64,000 bases of DNA from Epinephelus fuscoguttatus (Eukaryota; Chordata; Actinopteri; Perciformes; Serranidae): contig NC_064763.1 of the NCBI RefSeq assembly GCF_011397635.1, forward strand, positions 23,945,437-24,009,436, given 5' to 3'. Position 1 is the first letter of the stretch; each line of letters begins with the position of its first letter. This document shows positions 31,778 to 40,515 of this stretch, in pieces. The notes beneath the pieces were generated by a model that was given only the letters and a program-made list of their open reading frames with translations, did not search any database and had not been told where the DNA came from. The position numbers were made by a program, and so were the translations under genes.

Positions 31778-32950
31778 CCCCCAGGTTTTGCAGCATTTTA
31801 TAACACACCCTATCTTTTCCAGGAGAAGTGAGCTTGGACTTATTTATAACTCTTACCATCTCTGCTAATGTAAAAGGTTCATCAAGAATATCCCCTCCCC
31901 TCTCCTTCCTACCTACCACACCTGGATGGAAACTCAAGGTAGCTTCCCTCCTCCTTATTCCTTCTTCAGACAGATTCTTCAGATCATGCACCTTAGAGAA
32001 AGATCTGGCCATAAGTTCTGCCTTCTCCCCATCTGATATTGCTGTCTCTTCACCACACACCAACACTGGGTATCCCCATTCTCTCCTGTCTCCCCCCATC
32101 TTCTTTATCATCCCCCACACTTCTCCCACTGGCGTTGTCCGCCCTATTCCACTACAATACCCCCTCCAGGCTGCTCTCTTTGCCCTCCTCACTATCTTCC
32201 TCAGAAGTGCCTGGGCTCTTTTATACTGGAACAGGTGCTGTTGGGAAAGTGTCTTCTTAACTAATCTAAATGCCCTATTCCTTTCCCTCACCGCCTGCTG
32301 ACACTCCTCAGACCACCTTGGGACCAGCTTCCTCTCCCTCCCACCCCTACTCTGAGGTATCGTTCTCTCTGCTGCCTCTATAACCCCCGATGAGAACCCC
32401 TTATTTACCTCATCAACATCCACCAATAAGTCAATCTTACCTAAAATCTCTTCACTAGTCATCTTAAATAAACTCCAGTCCGCCTTACCTAACACCCACC
32501 GAATGTTACCACCCCCTGCACCCCCCTTCCCCCCCCCACCTGACCACCTAGCGTGCACAATACGGGATAGTGATCACTACCTACAGTAGACTCAGACCAA
32601 ACCTCCCACTGATTCACCCCAGCGAGCGGGGCAGAAACCAATGTCAGGTCCAACACAGACTCATTACCAGTCGCCCATTTTAACCTAGTTCCCCAACCAT
32701 CATTAAGGCACACTAATTCTCTCTCGTCCATTAGTTCTTCTATCCTTGCTCCATTCACATCTGTCTGAAATCCCCCCCACCGAGTGCTGTGAGCATTAAA
32801 GTCAGCGCACCAAACCACCCTACTTCTATCCTGTCCCTTAACCTCTAACAATCGCTCTAACTCCAGCCTCTTACAAGGATTATAGTAGTTAATCACCACC
32901 ATCTCCACTCCTTTATCCCATATCTCCACTACAATATATTCAAGGTCCAT
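31650..32950 (-). pseudogene. LINE ORF2 upstream part (endonuclease remnant and linker)
   Basis: Two overlapping frames. 32,489-32,950 encodes the endonuclease C-terminal half, including VVWCADFNAHSTRWGG, LDLTLVSAPLAGV and VGSDHYPVL. 31,650-32,558 encodes the linker to the reverse transcriptase. The CADFNAHS and SDHYP motifs hold the Asp/His residues of the enzyme. The N-terminal half with the first catalytic residues is absent. Confidence 0.7.
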
Positions 32951-33220
32951 TCAAGATGAGAGTCCTCCCTCAGCCCTCACCTTTTGGACTTGTGACTCCC
33001 TCCTTAAAACCTCACAACCCCCAAATGCCACATTATGATCTCCCCCACAGTTACAACACTTGGGCGGCACCTCATTTTCACACTCCCCATATCCATGCCC
33101 CCCCCCCCCCCCCACATCTGGCACACCTCCTCTCCTCCTTACAGTTCTGGGCTGTATGGCCAAACTGCTGGCAGTTGTAACATCTCAGCGGCCTTGGTAC
33201 ATAAGCTCTGACTGGATAGT

Positions 33221-33892
33221 TTACAAAGCCCAGCAGCACTCTACCAGGCAGCACCTGCCCCTCAAATCAAATTCAAGCAAAATCACCTCACTGTCCGTTT
33301 TCACCCCCTCTCTCATCCTCTGCAACCTCTCCACCCTCAGGATCTTTCCCCCCACCAGATTCTCCTGCAGCTCCTCCATTTTCAAACATAAGGGCACCCC
33401 TGCTATCACTCCCTTACAACCACCTGTCCTGCGCTCCCCCACCCTCCCAGACTGAACCACCTTTAGCGTCACTACCTCTTTCATACCCTTAGCTTTTTCT
33501 ACTTGTCCCTCATCTGAGCATGACACCAGGAGATTCCCATCAGGTAGCACTTTAGCAAATTTGATCTCCCCCAGCTGTCTGCCTAGGTCTTTTGTTAGCA
33601 TCAGTGGATTAATAGCTTTCATCTTTTTCTGCTCAGCCTCCCCAAAGCGTAAGATCACCACCAGCTTATTGCCCTCCCTCTGGGCTAAACCTCTCCCTTT
33701 CACACTTTCATCCAAACTCACACCTACCTCACTTCTCTGCCTCTTGTGAGTGTTTCCTCCTCTCAAACTTTCTTGCTGGTTCGGATCTCCCCTCTTCTGT
33801 CCCTTATCTCCTTTCAGCTCCATCTCATCATTGTTCCAGTCTTGCCCTATCTCAGAGCCTGACCCATTCCCGGACCAGCTGTGCTCAGCCAT
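33221..33892 (-). pseudogene. LINE ORF1, copy 2
   Basis: The N-terminal 223 codons match copy 1 (MAEHSWSGNGSGSEIGQDW). The frame is lost before the zinc knuckles, which continue at 32,951-33,163 with CCNCGGDHNVAFGGC. Confidence 0.7.
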
Positions 33893-34034
33893 GGAGTCTC
33901 GGTCCAGATTTCCTGCAACACGAGTAAAGCCTCCCCGACCGACCGAAGTTAATTCTGTCGATTATCTTCTGAGATTCTTTATCAAACACAATTTTAAATC
34001 TCCGCGCCACCGTCGCAGCAACTCCTCGTGCACT

Positions 34035-34094
34035 CGTATTCGTTAAGTTTTCGGAGACCACAACTCTCAATGAGGTTCTGCAGCGCTGCAACAT
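34035..34094 (-). CDS. Orphan exon, first part (inverted copy)
   Basis: Encodes MLQRCRTSLRVVVSENLTNT on the minus strand, about 200 bp beyond the tRNA-Val 3' end. Its continuation is at 29,122-29,069. Identical in protein to the 12,587 copy. Confidence 0.35.
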
Positions 34095-34296
34095 GGCGCC
34101 AACGATCAGTGGAGTTCTGTCAACTACCTCTGAAGGCCGCGTTTAGTGACGGCTTGGAAATTACATTTCTCTACACCACCACCAACCAACGATTAGCCAA
34201 CTTCAATTACGAAACGCCAGAAAGAGCGTTAATGTTTTAGGAAGCTTATTTTGGTGATTTCATGTTTGTAACGTGTGAATAACAAAAATCATTCAT

Positions 34297-34369
34297 TGTT
34301 TCCGCCCGGTTTCGAACCGGGGACCTTTCGCGTGTTAGGCGAACGTGATAACCACTACACTACGGAAAC
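34297..34369 (-). tRNA. tRNA-Val (anticodon AAC)
   Basis: Identical to the Val-CAC genes except that the anticodon loop reads CTAACAC. Arms and A/B boxes are intact, and TTTTT follows about 12 nt downstream. AAC is modified to IAC in eukaryotes and reads GUU, GUC and GUA. Confidence 0.95.
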
Positions 34370-34557
34370 TGCGTGACAATGGTGCGTTCAGGGACAGACA
34401 GTAGACTGGGCAACTTTTCTTATCACGCGAGCCATTTTTGGCCAAAAAATGTATTTAAAAAAAAAAAAAAAAGATGGAATCGCAAAACATATTTGTTCCT
34501 CACAGTGACGACAACACACCCTGTTTAATCTACTTTAACCTACAAACATTCTTAATA

Positions 34558-34630
34558 GATCTAAATGAGAATTCATTAGTATGTTTTACTACTTTGTTGT
34601 AAAACATACTAATGAATTCTCATTTAGATC
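34558..34630. repeat. Perfect 31-bp hairpin
   Basis: Arms 34,558-34,588 and 34,600-34,630 are exact reverse complements (starting GATCTAAATGAGAATTCATT) around an 11-nt loop, CTACTTTGTTG. It lies in the 5' flank of the Val-AAC gene, where the other cassettes have no such sequence. Confidence 0.9.
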
Positions 34631-34799
34631 CTCCTCTGAAATGAGCTGTTGATGATTATTTGGTACTTAAACTTTGTAGCATTAGTGGTGAAAACATACA
34701 AATCATTCACTAGGTAATTATCCAATGCTTACCAAAAGCTACCTGGGAAAAAATAGTAAAAAAAACTGACAATATACAATATACATGTGATATTCAATT

Positions 34800-34905
34800 A
34801 TAGGAGGAGTCACTGAGCCAGGCCACAGTGGAGAAGATTGTGAAAGACATTCTGGAGAAACAGCAACATCAGCAGGAGCAGCAGCTGGATAACATTCATA
34901 CAGTT
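34800..34905 (+). pseudogene. Fragment of DUF6729-type transposon coding region
   Basis: Encodes EESLSQATVEKIVKDILEKQ followed by QHQQEQQ, matching EESVSRATVEKIVEDILGKQ of the large element. Flanking sequence to 35,150 has no recognisable gene. Confidence 0.6.
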
Positions 34906-35154
34906 CAGTAAATTTAAAACTACTAATGCAAAAGAGTCTGGTTGATTGTCTACTTGCAGATTAAAATCAGTGTGGATGATTGACAGCATTTCTGAAAAGT
35001 CTGAGATGAAAGAGGAGCATCGTTTGGGAGGCCTGTAAACACACAGTATAGGAGGACTGTTAAAAACAAAGGAGTGAGATTGAAAAGAAGTGCATTCATC
35101 AAATGTAATCTGTGGTTGATGAGGTTGATGAAGTATCTCCTCATTACATTTTAG

Positions 35155-35194
35155 AGATCACAACTCTTCACGAGGTTCAGCAATTCTGCAGCAT
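35155..35194 (-). pseudogene. Degenerate copy of the orphan exon
   Basis: On the minus strand it starts ATGCTGCAGAATTGCTGAAC, with an early stop. It keeps the usual position about 220 bp from tRNA-Val. Confidence 0.45.
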
Positions 35195-35411
35195 GGTGCC
35201 AACCGCCAGCAGCACACGTAAACTCCCCATGACGGCCGCATTTAGAGACGCATCGGAAATTACAGTTCTCCACATTATCACCATTGGACGGTTGGCCAAG
35301 TTGAATCACGAAACGTCAGAAAACACCTTTACGTTTTATGAGGATTAGGTTGGTGATGTGATATGTGTCGTAATAGCCGTATGTGACGTATGAGTGACGA
35401 AAAGGGTCCAC

Positions 35412-35484
35412 TGTTTCCGCCCGGTTTCGAACCGGGGACCTTTCGCGTGTGAGGCGAACGTGATAACCACTACACTACGGAAAC
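35412..35484 (-). tRNA. tRNA-Val (anticodon CAC)
   Basis: Full cloverleaf identical to 741-813, with TTTT about 14 nt beyond the 3' end. It forms the best preserved divergent pair with the tRNA-Asp at 36,392, about 0.9 kb apart. Confidence 0.95.
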
Positions 35485-35708
35485 TCATATTATTGCATTC
35501 AGGGACAAACAGGAAAATGGGACCAGCAACGATTACTATCATCAGAGCCAAATGTTGAAAAACTGCAATACATGTGTGTTCCTCATAGTGACGACAACAC
35601 AGCCTATTTAATCTACATTTCTATCTACATTATTTTGCTGAAGTTCTGTAAATTTCAGGAAAAGGCGCCAGGTCATAGACACACAGTTGATCAGACGTCA
35701 AAACTATT

Positions 35709-35709
<1 letters not shown>

Positions 35710-35765
<56 letters not shown>
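35710..35765. repeat. TA dinucleotide microsatellite
   Basis: About 27 TA units. The equivalent place in the left arm (about 1,060) has an A/T-rich run but no TA repeat. Confidence 0.95.
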
Positions 35766-35767
<2 letters not shown>

Positions 35768-35872
35768 TGAAAGAGAGCAGCTTATGCTCATAAATACTGA
35801 TCAAACTTCCCTACACCATGGAAATAACATTGGAATTTTTAATGTAGGTGGTGTTCACCTTTAATGTTTTAG

Positions 35873-36089
35873 GGACTGCTGTGCTGCCTTCAAGGTCCTG
35901 TACCCTGGGACTCAGGAGCACCTCCTGTGTGACTGCAGGAGGATCTCAGAGACGACCGTGGCAGAGGCGACCTCTGGAAACCTGGCTAACAACAGTGCCT
36001 CAAGAAACAAGGTCAACAAAGACATGACCATCAAGTTCGACTTGTGTCACTGCGTGTGGTGGTTTGAACAGTGGGCTGCTATATTTCAG
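35873..36089 (+). pseudogene. Captured transposase exon, best preserved copy
   Basis: A 217-nt open exon between TTTTAG and CAG/GTATGT. It encodes RDCCAAFKVLYPGTQEHLLC, then RRISETTVAEATSGNLANNS and NKDMTIKFDLCHCVWWFEQ. It matches the exon at about 6,990-7,348 through IKLDLFHC, then diverges to its own splice donor. It carries the second-D region of the DDE-like core. It lies alone between divergent tRNA-Val and tRNA-Asp genes, with intron sequence on both sides. Confidence 0.65.
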
Positions 36090-36391
36090 GTATGTCTCAC
36101 ATTTCACCAGTGAATTTCACGTGCCACTTTTTTAAGGAATCAAACGTTAGTGGGGTTCAACATTTCAAGTACTTAATTCGTGCTTCTCAGTTGTTTACGA
36201 GCTGTTTAATGACTTAATTTGCTTCAGTAGTGTTGTTTTATGTTCTCTCTCTCCCAGTGACAGCTTACCGGCTCTGAACCGTAGCTGGGAACATGTTCAC
36301 TTGTTAACGACTAGCTCGCCTCATTGTTAGCTAGCAACTAGTAGCTAGCAAGTAGTTTCTGCTTCCGGCATCACGTGATCTTCTGTATCTT

Positions 36392-36463
36392 TCCTCGTTA
36401 GTATAGTGGACAGTATCTCCGCCTGTCACGCGGAAGACCGGGGTTCGATTCCCCGACGGGGAG
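36392..36463 (+). tRNA. tRNA-Asp (anticodon GTC)
   Basis: TCCTCGTTAGTATAGTGG, loop CTGTCAC and 3' end CGGGGAG, all arms paired. TTTT starts 6 nt after the end. Same sequence as 2,295-2,366, its inverted-duplication partner. Confidence 0.95.
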
Positions 36464-36821
36464 TAGTTTTAGAGGTTATCTTCACAATGCTTCTATTTCA
36501 CACATGGTTGTCCTGAAAAAACAACAACATATATATCTCGTCCCCAGACAGACAAACACTTAATAAAACATACACACGTTTTCTAAAGTTTCGTGATCCA
36601 ATTTGGCTAACCAGTCTGTGGTGATGATGTGTACTGTTACATCACCAACTCGTTTGAGCTTGTGATGCAGTGATCCATTATTTTCACCTCTTAGAAGCTT
36701 AAAAGTAAAAATCATCATCATATTATAGTTCATTGTGTATTTGCTTTTCCTCTTGCTTACAACTGACTGAAATAATCACGCCTAAAATAACAAGCATTTT
36801 ATGGCTGGTTTTTGTGCTACT

Positions 36822-37418
36822 CACCGGCCACTTTATTAGGTATACCTGTTCTGCCATTAGGGGGAAGAAAGGTGATTTAAGTGACTTTGAACGGGGCATG
36901 GTTGTTGGTACCAAACAGGTTGGTCAGAATATTTCAGAATCTGCTGATCTACTGGGATTGTCACCACAACAACCATCTCTAGGGTTTACAGAGGATGGTC
37001 TGACAAAGAGAAGATATCCAGTGTTGATGCCAGAGGTCAGAGGAGAATGGCCAGACTGGTTCAAGATGATAGAAAGACAACAGTAACTCAAATAACCACT
37101 TGTTACAACCAAGGTCTGCAGAAGACCATCTCTGAACCAACAACACGTCCAACCTTGAAGCAGATGGGCTACAGCAGCAGAAGACCACACCAGCTGCCAC
37201 TCCTGTCAGCTAACAACAGGAAACTGAGGCTACAGTTCACACAGGCTCACCAAAACTGGACAATAGAAGATTGGAAAAACGTCGCCTGGTCTGATGAGTC
37301 TGGATTTCTGCTGCAACTTTCAGATGGTAGGGTCAGAATTTGAAACATGAAAATGAAATGAAACATTTACACTGAACAACAATTTAAACGCAATGATTTG
37401 TTTGTGCTTCCATTTTCA
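36822..37418 (+). mobile_element. Truncated Tc1-like transposon, chimera copy
   Basis: A 5' terminal repeat (CACCGGCCACTTTATTAGGT) is followed by GKKGDLSDFERGMVVG and MARLVQDDRKTTVTQITTCY to WSDESGFLLQLSDGRVRI. It then joins the second-family end AACAATTTAAACGCAATG. It is the mirror of 1,217-1,924, but the ~60 bp between the terminal repeat and GGGGAAGAAAGG are deleted. Confidence 0.8.
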
Positions 37419-37508
37419 CGGTAGACTCTGAGATCCTCCTGCAGTCACACAAGAGGTGCTCCTGAGCCCCAGTGTACAAGACCTTGAAGGCAGCAAAGCA
37501 GTCCCTAA
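37419..37508 (-). pseudogene. Captured transposase exon fragment (mirror of 1,131-1,217)
   Basis: Minus-strand RDCFAAFKVLYTGAQEHLLC-type sequence ending at the Tc1 junction, identical in layout to the left arm. Intron-like flank follows to 37,820. Confidence 0.6.
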
Positions 37509-37821
37509 AGCATTAAAGGGGAACATTGTGGTCAATATTTGTGAGCATGAATTGCTCTCTTTAAGTTTTTTTTAACAGTTTTAACATCTGATCAACTATG
37601 TGCGTCATATGACTACGACCTGGCACCTTTTCCTGATATTTGCAGAATAATGTTGGTAGAAATGTAGATTAAATAGGCTGTGTTGCCATCACTATGAGGA
37701 ACAGATATGGATTGCGGTTCCACACAGTTTCTTGCATTTTTTGGGCCAAAAATGGCTCTTATGATAGTAAACGTTGCTTCCCCAATTTACTGTTTGTCCC
37801 TGAATGCAGCATGAATACGGA

Positions 37822-37834
37822 GTTTCCGTAGTGT
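37822..37834 (+). pseudogene. tRNA-Val 5' stub
   Basis: GTTTCCGTAGTG is the first 12 nt of the Val genes, then the sequence switches to the 1-73 homologue. A third breakpoint inside a tRNA-Val gene. Confidence 0.65.
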
Positions 37835-38067
37835 TCGTGGCTCCAGTGTAAAGTAATTGGCAGCTTGCAAAACTCTGCTTTCAACACACTGCTACTAACT
37901 AACAAACTACATTTTGTATTTTGAACGTTATACAATGCTTTCCAGTTTTATGGCCTGTTGTGACCTGTTGACCATTGGGAAAGAGCTTGTTCAGTGTTTG
38001 CTCAGTGTTATACATAAGTGTTTGAAATGTGCCTGAATTTTGATAATGAAAAGTTCGTCGGTAGAAA

Positions 38068-38118
38068 AACATTTCTGCACAGCTGTGCAGAAATGTTGCA
38101 CAGCTGTGCAACATTTCT
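38068..38118. repeat. Two overlapping perfect 30-bp palindromes
   Basis: 38,068-38,097 (AACATTTCTGCACAGCTGTG...) and 38,089-38,118 (AGAAATGTTGCACAGCTGTG...) are each exact self-complementary 30-mers with no loop, overlapping by 9 bp. Each is centred on CAGCTG. They sit about 150 bp upstream of the Val-AAC gene. Confidence 0.92.
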
Positions 38119-38262
38119 GTTAAGGCTGTTAAGCGACGCTTTTCAGTTTTATGGCCTGTTGTTTAGGCTGATCACTGTATGTACATGTGTAATGGTTCCC
38201 GTGGCGGTCAAGGTTGCCGGCCCCAGTTTACTGTTTGTCCCTGAACGCCTCATCGCCACGGA

Positions 38263-38335
38263 GTTTCCGTAGTGTAGTGGTTATCACGTTCGCCTAACAC
38301 GCGAAAGGTCCCCGGTTCGAAACCGGGCGGAAACA
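38263..38335 (+). tRNA. tRNA-Val (anticodon AAC)
   Basis: Canonical gene, anticodon loop CTAACAC, 3' end CGGGCGGAAACA. Only TTT (not TTTT) is seen close downstream, so termination may be less efficient. It faces the tRNA-Asp at 39,274. Confidence 0.95.
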
Positions 38336-38474
38336 AGTATTAGTTTACGTTATTCACACGTTACAAAGAGGATATCGCTGGAATAAGCTTCGTAAAACAT
38401 TAACGCGTTTTCTGGCGTTTCGTGATTGAAGTTGGCTAACCGTCGGTTGGTGGTGGTGTAGAGAAATCAAAGAC

Positions 38475-39145
38475 GGTGGATAAACCAAGACGGTCCACTG
38501 CGAGTCAGTTTCCTGTATCAGTGTCACTTGGGGTTCGCGACCACCACGCCCCTTTAGGAGACTAACAGCAGGTCCTGACTCCATTGACTTCAGTGGGAGA
38601 AATGAACGTGATTACAGATTATGGCCGATTCTTTCGCCCCATAGTCACGGAAGCAGATATTGGACCCATTTATCGCAAGCCACATATCTTTAGAACATTT
38701 CGACACCAAAATGGCAAATTTCAGACGGACAAATCAGGAGTAAATTTACTTTGTTCAAGACCTGTCTCTGTCTCAACAACACACTCGCGCGAGATCTGGC
38801 AACAGATAGCTCCTCTCTGGTGCTGAAATCAGTGCAGTTTCACCAAAGATACTGGATTAAAAAAATATTTTTCTTCCATCAGATGTCTTAGTTACAACAT
38901 GATTGAGCTAACTGGAGTAGTTTCATGTCGTATCCTACAACGGGAGGCTTTTAACAGATGACGTCCTGATGTTAGCTTAGCTGCTAGTGTTAGCTGTCCC
39001 TGTCAGCTGCAGCCACTGCTAGACATCGTCATTTCCCAGAACTGAATAAATACCACACATAGCAACACAAAACTGCTTTGCTAGCTCAAGCATGTTGTAA
39101 CTAAGATATCCGCTGGAAAAAAATATTTTTTTCACGGACCGTTTA
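38475..39145. repeat. MITE-like sequence with long inverted repeat
   Basis: Bases about 38,863-38,912 and 39,090-39,135 are imperfect inverted repeats sharing CTTAGTTACAACATG next to A/T runs (AAAAATATTTTT). The preceding block (ACTCCATTGACTTCAGTGGG, AATGAACGTGATTACAGAT) is a motif I know from dispersed fish repeats. No coding signal. Confidence 0.5.
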
Positions 39146-39273
39146 ATGAGTTATTACCTGTTGAGGTAGTGAACGACTTGAGTTGTAAAGTTTAAAAACA
39201 AATATGTGGTTGATGGTTCAGTATGACCATGTGTGAGTTTACAACCATAGTGAAGATAACTTAAGCATAAGAA

Positions 39274-39345
39274 CTCCCCGTCGGGGAATCGAACCCCGGT
39301 CTTCCGCGTGACAGGCGGAGATACTGTCCACTATACTAACGAGGA
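39274..39345 (-). tRNA. tRNA-Asp (anticodon GTC)
   Basis: Full cloverleaf identical to the other Asp genes. No TTTT lies within the first 20 nt after the 3' end, unlike the other copies. It is divergent from the Asp gene at 39,901. Confidence 0.94.
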
Positions 39346-39541
39346 AGCCGCGAAAAGCCACGTGATGCCGGGAAGAGACATCGATAGGTTTCCTTTGCTA
39401 TGATACATACGTTCTGGTCGCTAGCTAACATTAGCAACAAACTTGAGAACCTGTCGATGCTAAATGTTGCCGGCTAACTCTTGTTTTCCCCTTCAAGGAC
39501 GGTAGCTTTGTGGGTAACTTGTGAGGGTGTGACGTGTACAT

Positions 39542-39543
<2 letters not shown>

Positions 39544-39593
<50 letters not shown>
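39544..39593. repeat. TG dinucleotide microsatellite
   Basis: About 25 TG units between two divergent tRNA-Asp genes. Confidence 0.95.
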
Positions 39594-39597
<4 letters not shown>

Positions 39598-39900
39598 ATG
39601 GAGGGAATACAGACTGGTGACAGTCAAAAGAATTAAGTGTCTAAATAAGCTTAGGGCTGCGGTTAAACCTCATTAGGAGGCCATGTTTGTTGTAGTGAAC
39701 GGCATCTGAACGCCTCGCCGTCCTTTCCTCCACAGAGTGGTCCGGACCGCTAGAAGCTAGCTACCAGCTAGCAACTAGCTAACAACGAGCCATGGTAATC
39801 TCATGTTAATGAGCTAGCTGAATTTCAATGTTAGATGACCCTCGTTATACTACCAGCGTATCGATTACTTATACTAGAGTCACGTGATGAATAGTATCAT

Positions 39901-39972
39901 TCCTCGTTAGTATAGTGGACAGTATCTCCGCCTGTCACGCGGAAGACCGGGGTTCGATTCCCCGACGGGGAG
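39901..39972 (+). tRNA. tRNA-Asp (anticodon GTC)
   Basis: Canonical Asp gene, with TTTT 4 nt after CGGGGAG. It is the last tRNA of the cluster, about 1.3 kb before the foxo1 start. Confidence 0.95.
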
Positions 39973-40169
39973 TTCTTTTGGTTTTCTTCACTATGGCCAT
40001 AATTCACACTTTGCTGTGCTAAAATACTGACGAAAATTTTGTATTGAGCGAATCTCTTTGTGTTGCCGTGACCAGCGTTATTTATATGATAGGTTTACAA
40101 CCCTTAAACATCTTGATACATAGTTAAGGGTGTACATTTGTGTAACTCCGTACACAAACACCTGTAGCA

Positions 40170-40430
40170 GAGAAAAATAAGAGAGAAGGAAAGACAGAAA
40201 AAGAGAAAGAAAATTAAAGAAAGACAGCAAAAAAGCAGGCAAAGGAAAAAAGCAAGAAAGAGGACTCAAGAAAGCAAGCAAGCAAGCAAGAAAGACAGAC
40301 AAAGAAAGAAAATATGAATGAAAGAAAGAAATAACAGACTCCAAAAAAGGCAAAGGAGACAGAAAGCAAGAAGGAAAGAAGGCACAGAAAAAGAAATAAG
40401 GAAGATAGCAAGAAAGTCAGAAAAAGAGAG

Positions 40431-40487
<57 letters not shown>

Positions 40488-40515
40488 GGGAAAAAAACAA
40501 GAAAGAAATAATATT
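40170..40515. repeat. Purine-rich tract with GATA repeat
   Basis: About 350 bp in which almost all plus-strand bases are A or G (GAAAGAAAGAAA-like units). It contains a GATA/TAGA tetranucleotide run at 40,431-40,488. Open frames across it are compositional. It could form triplex or H-DNA. Confidence 0.9.

Larger units (their letters stand above)
29138..34034 (-). mobile_element. I/Nimb-like LINE, copy 2
   Basis: 4,897 bp with the same 15-bp target duplications as copy 1 (29,123-29,137 and 34,035-34,049). It is the better preserved copy: one 781-codon frame spans the reverse transcriptase, RNase H and CCHC regions. The endonuclease N-terminus is missing at the same place as in copy 1, so that loss predates the duplication. 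A run of 17 C at about 33,098-33,114 breaks ORF1. Confidence 0.87.
28383..34333. repeat. Inner inverted duplication, right arm
   Basis: Reverse-complement partner of 12,350-18,245. It begins in the first ~215 bp of a Tc1 element (28,383-28,600) and runs through the LINE, the orphan exon and half of a tRNA-Val gene. The inner edges are about 10.1 kb apart, and the spacer holds the R1-R3 repeats, Harbinger and piggyBac. Confidence 0.85.
35485..37908. repeat. Outer inverted duplication, right arm
   Basis: Reverse-complement partner of 814-3,134 plus 1-73. It contains the captured transposase exon, tRNA-Asp, Tc1 chimera and a second captured exon fragment. It ends at a 12-nt tRNA-Val stub (37,822-37,833) joined to the 1-73 homologue. 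Confidence 0.85.

Noticed and set aside
35710-35765. Tandem repeat considered as CRISPR or satellite
   Set aside because: Plain TA dinucleotide microsatellite; no spacer structure exists anywhere in the window.
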